DNA of 33,734 nucleotides from Gammaproteobacteria bacterium (GTDB lineage Bacteria; Pseudomonadota; Gammaproteobacteria; JAHELT01). Below, in pieces: positions 8,864 to 18,929 of the stretch. A model generated the notes under the pieces. It was not told where the DNA came from and ran no database searches. It saw only the letters and a list, made by a program, of their open reading frames with translations. Numbering within the stretch: the first letter of the stretch is position 1; each line of letters starts with the position of its first letter. Both the position numbers and the translations under genes were made by a program. The stretch covers positions 1 through 33,734 of the forward strand of contig JAOTYY010000014.1 of the NCBI GenBank assembly GCA_029861595.1, written 5' to 3'.

Positions 8864-10650
8864 CAGTTTTTGCCCCGCGCGAACGGCAGATGCCTGGGGT
8901 GCCAGAATCGCGAGCGCACGTACGCATCCACATCGCAGTCCGACAGTGCTGTGTTGCGTGCGACACCCTCCTCCAGAGCGTACCGGATCACGCGTGTCGC
9001 CACGCTTATGCTCACTTCTTGAAGTTCCCGTGCCGGGGGATAGACGCGTCCCGTTTCCAGATGATTAGTGGCCGTGTAGTCGGCCAGCGCATAAGCCGAT
9101 TCCAGCACCATGTTATCAGTGATTTTTTCGCATTCTGAGAGGATCGCAGCAAACCCCAGTCCCGGGAAGATGAACGCGTTGTTTCCCTGGCCGATAGCGT
9201 ACATTTTGCCGTCGTATTCAACGTCCTCGAACGGGCTGCCGGTGGCCACGACTGCACGCCCCTCGGTCCAGGTGAGCACATCCTCGGGCAGCGCCTCGAT
9301 AATCGAGGTTGGATTGGACAAAGGAAATATGATCGGCCGCTTGGCGTTGCGGCACATAGCCGCCACCAGCGGTTGCGTGAACGCCCCGGCCTGACCACTC
9401 AGACCGATCAACGCGGTGGCCCGCGCATTTTCGATGACTTCAAGCAGGTTGGGTACTTCGTCGGCGATTCGCCAATCCTCGATCAATGTTCTCTTCTGCG
9501 CGTGCGCTCGCTTGTACGCGTCCGTGTTGGCGCGGCCTTCGAGCAACAGGCCATGGGAATCGAGTACCAGCACGCGCCGTTCTGCGTCGGCACGCGAGAG
9601 ACCCTCGCGGATCATGCCTTCGCATAGTGCATCGGCAACGCCTATGCCGCCGGCGCCCGCACCCAGCACCACGATTGTCTGTTCGGTCAGCGACTGGCCG
9701 ATCAGCCGGCACGCCGACAGCATGCCCGCCAGCGCCGTGGCGCCGGTGCCCTGAATGTCGTCGTTGAAACTGGCGATTTCATCGCGATAACGCTGCAGTA
9801 CGTCGAACGCGACGTTCTTGGACAAATCTTCCCACTGAATCACGGCGTGTGGCCAGCGTGATTTGATGGCGCCGACGAACTTGTCGAGGAAATTCAAATA
9901 GGCGTCGCCGCGCAACCGCGGCTGGCGCACGCCCAGATAAGAGGGATCTTCGATCAAATCCAGACGATCCGTACCAACGTCGAGATTCACCGGCATGGTG
10001 TGAAACGGGCTGACACCACCGCCGGCGGCATATAACGCCAGTTTGCCGATCGCGATCGCCAGGCCGCCGTACCCTTGATCGCCGATGCCGAGAATCGCCG
10101 ATGAGTCGGTGGCCACGATCATGCGCACTTCGCTCATCGGGTAACGCTCCACCAGATCGATCGAACGATCGATGTTCAAGGGCGACAACGACAGGCCGCG
10201 CGGGCTCTGATACAGGTAGCTGTACTCCTGCACCGCCTGGCCGACCGTCGGGGTGTAAACGATAGGCAGCATTTCCTCGAGATGCCGCACCAACAGCGCG
10301 TAAAACAGAATCTCGGAGCGTTCCTGCAATGCGCGCAGGTACTGATAGCGCGCAATGTCGCTGACTTCCCGCTGGTAGCCCCGATACACACGTTCCAGCT
10401 GTTGGTCGATAGTGTTGACCTGCGGGGGCAGCAGGCCATCCAGACCGAGTTCGATGCGCTCCTGCTGGGTAAATGCTGTGCCTTTGTTGGTGAGCGCCAG
10501 GCGCAACAGGGCGATACCCTCCAGGTACACTTCCATGTACTCGTTACCTTGCACGTCTGTTTTGATATCGAAGTATTGGCTCAGTCTGCCCACAATGGCG
10601 CCTGTGCGAGAGGAAACCAATGCTAACGATACAGGCGTGTTGCGGAGCAA
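8863..10650 (-). CDS. maeA: NAD-dependent malic enzyme (malate dehydrogenase, oxaloacetate-decarboxylating)
   Basis: LTNKGTAFTQQERIELGLDGLLPP, LPIVYTPTVGQAVQEYS, LGIGDQGYGGLAIAIGKLALY, SFNDDIQGTGATALAGML, VLGAGAGGIGVADAL, FPLSNPTSIIEALPEDVLTWTEGRAVVATGSPF, QGNNAFIFPGLGFA. Confidence 0.96.
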   Translation of the reverse strand: MLRNTPVSLALVSSRTGAIVGRLSQYFDIKTDVQGNEYMEVYLEGIALLRLALTNKGTAFTQQERIELGLDGLLPPQVNTIDQQLERVYRGYQREVSDIARYQYLRALQERSEILFYALLVRHLEEMLPIVYTPTVGQAVQEYSYLYQSPRGLSLSPLNIDRSIDLVERYPMSEVRMIVATDSSAILGIGDQGYGGLAIAIGKLALYAAGGGVSPFHTMPVNLDVGTDRLDLIEDPSYLGVRQPRLRGDAYLNFLDKFVGAIKSRWPHAVIQWEDLSKNVAFDVLQRYRDEIASFNDDIQGTGATALAGMLSACRLIGQSLTEQTIVVLGAGAGGIGVADALCEGMIREGLSRADAERRVLVLDSHGLLLEGRANTDAYKRAHAQKRTLIEDWRIADEVPNLLEVIENARATALIGLSGQAGAFTQPLVAAMCRNAKRPIIFPLSNPTSIIEALPEDVLTWTEGRAVVATGSPFEDVEYDGKMYAIGQGNNAFIFPGLGFAAILSECEKITDNMVLESAYALADYTATNHLETGRVYPPARELQEVSISVATRVIRYALEEGVARNTALSDCDVDAYVRSRFWHPRHLPFARGKN

Positions 10651-10715
10651 ACAAATACTAGCGCCAGGCTATGCGGTACCGCGGGTTCGGCCACGCCCGC
10701 TGGGAAAGCCGCGTG

Positions 10716-10721
10716 TATAAT
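10716..10721 (+). promoter_or_regulatory. Candidate -10 element (TATAAT) for mdh
   Basis: Perfect TATAAT in a GC-rich maeA/mdh divergent intergenic region, about 65 nt upstream of the mdh ATG; no good -35. Confidence 0.4.
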
Positions 10722-10786
10722 GCTGCGCGGTTCGCCGCTGAGGCGTGCGTGCCATGCGCAAACCCACGCAACCACAGGAGTCGATC

Positions 10787-11758
10787 ATGAAACCACCGGT
10801 CAGAATCGCGGTGACGGGTGCCGCCGGACAAATCAGCTACGCCTTGCTGTTCCGGCTTGCGGCGGGCAACCTGCTCGGCGCCGAGCAACCTGTCGTTCTG
10901 CAACTGCTGGAAATCTCGCCGGCGCTACAGGCGCTGGATGGCGTGCGCATGGAACTGGACGACTGCGCGTTTCCACTGTTGCACGACATAATCTGCACGG
11001 ACGATGCCGCCGTAGCGTTCCGCGATGTCGACTTTGCGTTCCTGGTGGGGGCGAAACCGCGCACTGCGGACATGGAGCGCGGCGATCTACTGGCCGAGAA
11101 CGGCGGAATTTTCGCACCCCAGGGCAAGGCGCTGAACGAGCACGCCAGCCGTGACGTGCGAGTGCTGGTGGTCGGCAATCCGGCCAACACCAATGCGCTG
11201 ATCGCGATGCGCAACGCACCGGATCTGAATCCGCGCCAGTTCACCGCTATGACTCGGCTGGACCACAATCGCGCCTTGAGCCAGTTGGCGGGCAAAACGG
11301 GCGCTGCGGTAACGGCGATCGAAAAAATGGCGATCTGGGGCAATCACTCCGCCACCCAGTATCCGGATATTTCCCATGCGCTGGTTGACGGCAAGAAGGC
11401 AGCGTCGCTGGTCGACGAGAAATGGGTGCGCGAGGAGTTTATTCCGACAGTGCAGAAACGCGGCACTGCAATCATCAATGCGCGCGGTGCATCCAGTGCC
11501 GCGTCGGCCAGTGCCGCCGCGATCGATCATATGCGCGACTGGACGTCGGGTAGCGACGGCTGGGTGAGCATGGCGATTCCCAGCGACGGGTCATACGGCA
11601 TCGAGGAGGGGATCATTTATTCTTACCCGATGGTATGCAAGGACGGCGATTGCAGCATCGTGCAGGGACTGGATATCGATTCGTTCAGCCAGGAAAAAAT
11701 GGATGCCACCAAAGCGGAATTGTTCGCTGAGCGCAACGCGGTGGAGAATCTACTCTAG
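10787..11758 (+). CDS. mdh: Malate dehydrogenase
   Basis: [31 protein letters not shown]...[26 protein letters not shown]...[36 protein letters not shown]...[14 protein letters not shown]-like ACAGGAG precedes ATG 10787 (track ORF starts at 10745). Confidence 0.97.
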   Translation: MKPPVRIAVTGAAGQISYALLFRLAAGNLLGAEQPVVLQLLEISPALQALDGVRMELDDCAFPLLHDIICTDDAAVAFRDVDFAFLVGAKPRTADMERGDLLAENGGIFAPQGKALNEHASRDVRVLVVGNPANTNALIAMRNAPDLNPRQFTAMTRLDHNRALSQLAGKTGAAVTAIEKMAIWGNHSATQYPDISHALVDGKKAASLVDEKWVREEFIPTVQKRGTAIINARGASSAASASAAAIDHMRDWTSGSDGWVSMAIPSDGSYGIEEGIIYSYPMVCKDGDCSIVQGLDIDSFSQEKMDATKAELFAERNAVENLL

Positions 11759-11805
11759 CACGCCGTCTTTCGACGGCCCGCCAGGCGGTGCATGGACGTG
11801 CCGCC

Positions 11806-11836
11806 ATTGATCAACGGCGATAAGCTGTTGATCAAT
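11806..11836. repeat. Perfect 10-bp inverted repeat ATTGATCAAC-N11-GTTGATCAAT (two TTGATCAA palindromes 21 bp apart)
   Basis: Left arm 11806-11815, right arm 11827-11836; palindromes at 11807-11814 and 11828-11835. Confidence 0.85.
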
Positions 11837-12020
11837 ATAGTGAGTTGGCAGTCGCATTTTCAAAAAGGGCCTGATCCCCTGCGCCTGGTGCGAGGGTGGC
11901 CAGGAATTCGCAGGGTATTTGGACGGATCAGGGCGGGCAAGCCGGCCGGCTAGTGGGCGTTGTGCGTCGCAATGCCGACGGCAAACAGCGCGTCCAGCGT
12001 CGAAAAAACCGTCCAATCAA

Positions 12021-12045
12021 TCACTTATACGCTAAAGCGTAGTGA
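12021..12045 (+). other. Predicted hairpin in the 5' leader of the vWA gene
   Basis: TCAC-tta-TACGCT-AA-AGCGTA-GTGA, ending 21 nt before ATG 12067. Confidence 0.5.
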
Positions 12046-12066
12046 CGGCGCGCCGCTAACAGCAGC

Positions 12067-13773
12067 ATGAACTACCGTGTGCGCCGTTGTTTGATCTGTG
12101 CGTTGTGCGCGTGGGCCTGGGTGGTGGCGAACGCCGGACTTGCACGCGCCCAGGCCGTAGACACACGCGTTCTGATCGATATCTCCGGCAGCATGAAGCG
12201 CACCGACCCGAACAATATGCGCGCAGCCGCGCTGCGCCTGGTGACGGACCTGCTGCCCAGCGGATCGCAGGCCGGTGTCTGGACGTTCGGCCGCTACGTG
12301 AACATGGAGGTCCCGCACGGTGTCGTAGACGACGTCTGGCGAGCTCGTGCCGAGCGCGGTGCCTCGCGTATCCATTCGCGCGGTATGTTTACCAACATAG
12401 AAGACGCTCTGCGGCGCGCGACACGCGACTGGCAGGGCGCCTCGAGCGGCTCGCGCCGCAATTTGCTGCTGCTTACCGATGGCATGGTCGATGTCTCCAA
12501 GGAGCCGGGTGCGAATCAAGCGTCTCGCGCCCGTCTTCTGCAATTGCTGTTGCCTGACCTCAAGGCGCGGGATATCAAGATAATGACCGTGGCATTGTCG
12601 GCTGAAGCCGACCACGAGTTATTGCGCATGCTTGCTCGGGAAACCGCGGGCTGGTACGAGTTGGCCAGCGACGCCGGTCAACTGCAGCGCGCGTTCCTGC
12701 ACGCCTTTGAGAAAACTGCCGATACCGACGCTGTCCCGCTGCACGACAACGGCTTCCAGGTTGATGCGTCCATCAAAGAGCTGACGCTGCTGGTGTTCCG
12801 CGCCGAACAGGCGTCGCCAACACTGTTGCAGTCACCGGATGGGACCGAGTATTCGGCAAACACTCCACCGCCCGGCGCGCGCTGGCGTTCCGATGAGGGC
12901 TACGACCTGATTACCGTCGAGCAACCGCAAGCCGGCCACTGGCAGGTGGACGCGCAGCTGGACCCGGACAACCGGGTGCTGGTCGCTACCGATCTGCGCC
13001 TGCAGACCGGCGAGCTTGGCAATCACCGCTTGCCAAGTGACGGCGTCGAAATAAGCGCCTCGCTGCAGGAGGCCGGGCGGCGCATAGAGCGAGCGGATTT
13101 TATGCAACTGGTGCAGGTTTTTGCCGAACATACGCGGCCCGATGGTAGCGTGAACTCGTATCGCCTGCAGCCCAACGCGGCACAAGAGTTTACCGCCACG
13201 ATCGGCGATCTGCGTGATGAAGGCGTGCACTCAATCGTGATCAGCGCCAGCAGCGACACGTTTGCCCGCGAACGGCAGGTGCGTTTTAACGTGGCGCTGC
13301 CGGTGACCCTGGATCTGGGAACTGCCGAACAGGATTACCCGGTTCGCATCGCTGCCCGTACGGAGTTTATCGGCGCCGAGCAGCTGCAGGTGCAGGCCTC
13401 ACTGCAGGGCGTACCCGGGCAGCTACGCCCACTCGATTTAGTGCGCGATGAAGACGGTATCTGGTACGGCCGGATCGGGGAATTGCCCGCCCGCGAGCAT
13501 ACGTTGAGCCTGCGGATCACCGGAACGTCGCCCAGCGGGCAGCCGGTGGACTTCGATCTGCCGCCGGTGGTCATCGAACAGGCGCCAGCGTTGCCCCCCG
13601 AGCCGGTGATCCCGCCCCAGCCGCCACCACGACCTCGATTCGACTGGATTGAATACGCTTGGCCGCTGGCGGCGGCGAACGTTGCTGCGTTGTTTCTGGT
13701 TAGCGCCCTGTGGTGGTGGCGTAAACGCCGCGACAGTGACCCCGGCCTGCGCCTGGGGGAGCTGGAATCTTGA
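12067..13773 (+). CDS. Secreted/membrane von Willebrand factor type A domain protein with C-terminal TM helix
   Basis: N-terminal signal-like segment (CLICALCAWAWVVANAGLARA), MIDAS DISGSM with downstream GMFTNIEDAL and LLLTDGMVD, Pro-rich linker, C-terminal TM AAANVAALFLVSALWWWRKRR. Confidence 0.87.
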   Translation: MNYRVRRCLICALCAWAWVVANAGLARAQAVDTRVLIDISGSMKRTDPNNMRAAALRLVTDLLPSGSQAGVWTFGRYVNMEVPHGVVDDVWRARAERGASRIHSRGMFTNIEDALRRATRDWQGASSGSRRNLLLLTDGMVDVSKEPGANQASRARLLQLLLPDLKARDIKIMTVALSAEADHELLRMLARETAGWYELASDAGQLQRAFLHAFEKTADTDAVPLHDNGFQVDASIKELTLLVFRAEQASPTLLQSPDGTEYSANTPPPGARWRSDEGYDLITVEQPQAGHWQVDAQLDPDNRVLVATDLRLQTGELGNHRLPSDGVEISASLQEAGRRIERADFMQLVQVFAEHTRPDGSVNSYRLQPNAAQEFTATIGDLRDEGVHSIVISASSDTFARERQVRFNVALPVTLDLGTAEQDYPVRIAARTEFIGAEQLQVQASLQGVPGQLRPLDLVRDEDGIWYGRIGELPAREHTLSLRITGTSPSGQPVDFDLPPVVIEQAPALPPEPVIPPQPPPRPRFDWIEYAWPLAAANVAALFLVSALWWWRKRRDSDPGLRLGELES

Positions 13774-14441
13774 TCGAAATCAACGCCGCGCTGTTCACTT
13801 TGCTGGTGGAGGGCTTCGCCCTGGCCTGTGCGTTTCTGTTGGTCAGTTTCGTTCGCGGCGCGTGGCGCAGCGGCCGGGACCGTAAAGCGCTGCGCGCGCT
13901 GGTGGCCAATATCAACCAAGAGGCGGGAGCACGTCTCGAGCGCACCAGGGAACTGCTCGAAGACGGGGACAGCGCCACCGCGCTCAGCAATCACGAGCGC
14001 GGCGTGTGCCAGGCTTTCATAGGTGCTTACAACAAGCGCGCCGCCGGATCGGTGATCAACATCTACACGCAGTTGAAAACGTTGGTGGACGCCTATCAGC
14101 AGCAGCTCGAAGATCAGCGGGGCAATCCCGTGTCTGAACCACCGGCCGGCGATCCGGCCGAAAGCCCCAAAGACGCCGTCATCGAAAAACTGAAAACCGA
14201 CTACGAAACGACGATCAAGGAGCTGCATAAAACCAAGAGCACCATGGACAAAATGCTGCGCGAGTACAATTCGATGTTTGCCGGAGGCAGCGGCGAGGAA
14301 AAGGATTCGGAAATGGATCTGGAAGCGAGGGAAATTCTGCAGTTGCTCGAGTCCGGCGAAGTGGACGATGCGGGCGATGCAGTCGAAGTCACCGACGAAC
14401 AGGTGGATCGCGATGCCGAGGTGGAGTCCGAAACCCGGTAA
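13770..14441 (+). CDS. Membrane-anchored acidic coiled-coil protein of unknown function
   Basis: TTG start overlaps the vWA stop (TTGA). N-terminal hydrophobic helix FTLLVEGFALACAFLLVSFVRG, then Glu/Lys-rich region VIEKLKTDYETTIKELHKTKSTMDKMLREYNSMF and acidic tail. Confidence 0.78.
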   Translation: MIEINAALFTLLVEGFALACAFLLVSFVRGAWRSGRDRKALRALVANINQEAGARLERTRELLEDGDSATALSNHERGVCQAFIGAYNKRAAGSVINIYTQLKTLVDAYQQQLEDQRGNPVSEPPAGDPAESPKDAVIEKLKTDYETTIKELHKTKSTMDKMLREYNSMFAGGSGEEKDSEMDLEAREILQLLESGEVDDAGDAVEVTDEQVDRDAEVESETR

Positions 14442-14470
14442 TCGATGCTGCTACGCAGCATTGCTTTGTA

Positions 14471-14476
14471 TATAAT
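14471..14476 (+). promoter_or_regulatory. Candidate -10 element (TATAAT) upstream of acnA
   Basis: TTGTATATAATTATG, an AT-rich island in GC-rich intergenic DNA about 120 nt before the acnA ATG; no convincing -35. Confidence 0.35.
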
Positions 14477-14595
14477 TATGCGCCGTTCGCAGCTGTCCGT
14501 ATCCGGGCCAGACGGTCACGATCAGCCGCGGAGTCATCCACCGTTGCCAGCAGGCTGCGGGACACCCTCATCACTTGTAACTGTGAGATGCCGAT

Positions 14596-17259
<2,664 letters not shown>

Positions 17260-17267
17260 GAAGTCTG

Positions 17268-17391
17268 CCCTCACCCCCGGCCCCTCTCCCAGAGGGAGAG
17301 GGGAGAGCGGAATTTCTGCCCCTCTACCCCAGGGAGAAAGATCGGCCCGCTTCTTTTCCCCTCTCCCTCCGGGAGAGGGGTTAGGGGTGAG
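17268..17391. repeat. Dispersed palindromic intergenic repeat, copy 2 (inverted-ended element)
   Basis: CCCTCACCCCCGGCCCCTCTCCC at the left end, GGGAGAGGGGTTAGGGGTGAG at the right end. Hairpins at 17281-17303 and 17358-17380. Confidence 0.9.
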
Positions 17392-17412
17392 TGTTCTTTA
17401 TTGCCAAAGACA

Positions 17413-18018
17413 ATGACGCAGGCCAGACACACGCCCACCGGAGCACCGATCGATGCCCTGCGCGCAGACATTGAATTCGCAACCGAACTCCGCGGACGGC
17501 GATTCGAATTTGCCACTACCTGGGGATTGTTCTCGCCGCGCGCGATTGACGCCGGCTCGCAACTGCTGATCAGGCATCTGCACATCGACACGCAGGACGA
17601 CTGTCTGGATCTGGGCTGTGGTTACGGCGCGATCGGCTTGAGCATGGCCAGCCTGGCGCCGCAGGGCCATACGTTGATGGTCGACAAGGATTTTGTCGCG
17701 GTGCATTACGCGAACCGAAATGCCGCGCGCAATGGCATCACCAATGCCGAAGCGTTGCTGAGTAATGGCCTGGCCGGGATACCGGCAGGCCGCAGTGATG
17801 TGATAGCAACAAATCTGCCGGCAAAATCCGGCAAGGAACTCTACCAGATCATGTTTTACGACGTGGCGCGGCGCCTGCGCCCCGGTGGCCGCTTTTATGT
17901 GGTGAGTCTCAGCGGGCTGCGGCGTTTCGTTGCGCGCGAACTGCAGACCGCTTTCGGCAACTGCGAAAAGCTGAAAACCAGCGGCCAGTACACCCTGGCG
18001 CTGGCGCGCAAGGAGTGA
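17413..18018 (+). CDS. Class I SAM-dependent methyltransferase, RsmC/MJ0882-like small MTase domain
   Basis: CLDLGCGYGAIGLSMA (motif I), VDKDFVAVHYANRNAARNG, DVIATNLPAKSGKELYQIMFYDVARRLRPGGRFYVVS. Track ORF starts at TTG 17401; ATG 17413 is more likely. Confidence 0.85.
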   Translation: MTQARHTPTGAPIDALRADIEFATELRGRRFEFATTWGLFSPRAIDAGSQLLIRHLHIDTQDDCLDLGCGYGAIGLSMASLAPQGHTLMVDKDFVAVHYANRNAARNGITNAEALLSNGLAGIPAGRSDVIATNLPAKSGKELYQIMFYDVARRLRPGGRFYVVSLSGLRRFVARELQTAFGNCEKLKTSGQYTLALARKE

Positions 18019-18042
18019 ACGGCGTACGCGGTCAGTGTTTAC

Positions 18043-18855
18043 TCACCTGATGGCCAGGCGAAAAAACCTCTCCGCATTGCGTGTGGTCTCGCGGGCTACG
18101 TGCCTGGCCGATTGATTTCGGGCAGCTGCGACTGCCTCCAGCACGTGTGGCAGATTAGCAGGCTCGTTACGCCGCGATCTGGGTTTGGGTTTGAGGTCGC
18201 GTGGCAGCAGGTACGGTGAGTCGGTTTCCAACATCAGGCGGTCATCGGGTATTTCCGCCACCAGCTCCAGCAAATGTGCGCCACGCCGCTCGTCGCAGAT
18301 CCATCCCGTTATCCCGACGTAGCAACCCATCTCCAGATAGTGCGTGAGGGCCGCGGCGTCGCCGGTGAAACAATGTACGACCACGTTACTCAGTTCCGCG
18401 ATATGCTCAGCGAGAATTGCCGCAAACTGTGCATGCGCGTCGCGCTCGTGCAGAAACACTGGCAATCCCTGCTCGCTTGCCAGTTGCAGATGTTTGACAA
18501 ACCATTCCTCCTGCACCGGCCGTGGGGAAAAATCGCGGTAGAAGTCCAGCCCGGTTTCGCCCACTGCGACGATAGGATGCTCAGCCAACAGGGCCCGCAG
18601 CTTGTCCATAGTGTCCGCGTGACAGTCCTTGGCGTGATGCGGGTGAATACCGCAGGTTGAAAACAGATCCGGCCGGGTGGCGGCCAGCTGTGCGGCTTGT
18701 TCCGACCCTTGCTCATCGGCGCCGGTAACGATCAGGCGTCGCACTCCCGCTTCGCGAGCGCGCTGCAGAACCTGTGGCAAATCGCCGCGAAACGATTCGT
18801 GCGTCAGATTGGCGCCGATATCGATCAGCCCATAAGGAGTGCTGTTGGCGGTCAT
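18043..18855 (-). CDS. TatD family metal-dependent hydrolase (DNase)
   Basis: LIDIGANLTHESF, STCGIHPHHAKDC, AVGETGLDFYRDFSP, QLASEQGLPVFLHERDAH, VVHCFTGDAAAL, LMLETDSPYLLPRDL. Confidence 0.95.
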   Translation of the reverse strand: MTANSTPYGLIDIGANLTHESFRGDLPQVLQRAREAGVRRLIVTGADEQGSEQAAQLAATRPDLFSTCGIHPHHAKDCHADTMDKLRALLAEHPIVAVGETGLDFYRDFSPRPVQEEWFVKHLQLASEQGLPVFLHERDAHAQFAAILAEHIAELSNVVVHCFTGDAAALTHYLEMGCYVGITGWICDERRGAHLLELVAEIPDDRLMLETDSPYLLPRDLKPKPRSRRNEPANLPHVLEAVAAARNQSARHVARETTRNAERFFRLAIR

Positions 18856-18929
18856 GGCGCGTGGAGTTTACTCCAGCAGCACCCCGCAATGCTTGCGCGC
18901 AGGGACAAACCTGCATAACGTTAAGCGCC

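Noticed and set aside
11762-11777. GCCGTC-TTTC-GACGGC hairpin as a rho-independent terminator for mdh
   Set aside because: Good stem, but no downstream T-tract on the plus strand, so not called as a terminator.
11750-12016. 88-aa minus-strand ORF between mdh and the vWA gene
   Set aside because: No recognisable family, overlaps the mdh end and the dyads; insufficient evidence of coding.
14445-14461. ATGCTG-CTACG-CAGCAT hairpin after the coiled-coil gene
   Set aside because: Short stem without a clear T-tract; may be chance, recorded only.
18774-18929. N-terminal extension of the slt ORF overlapping tatD
   Set aside because: A signal-peptide-like start at ATG 18930 explains the gene; the extension is low-plausibility and overlaps tatD.
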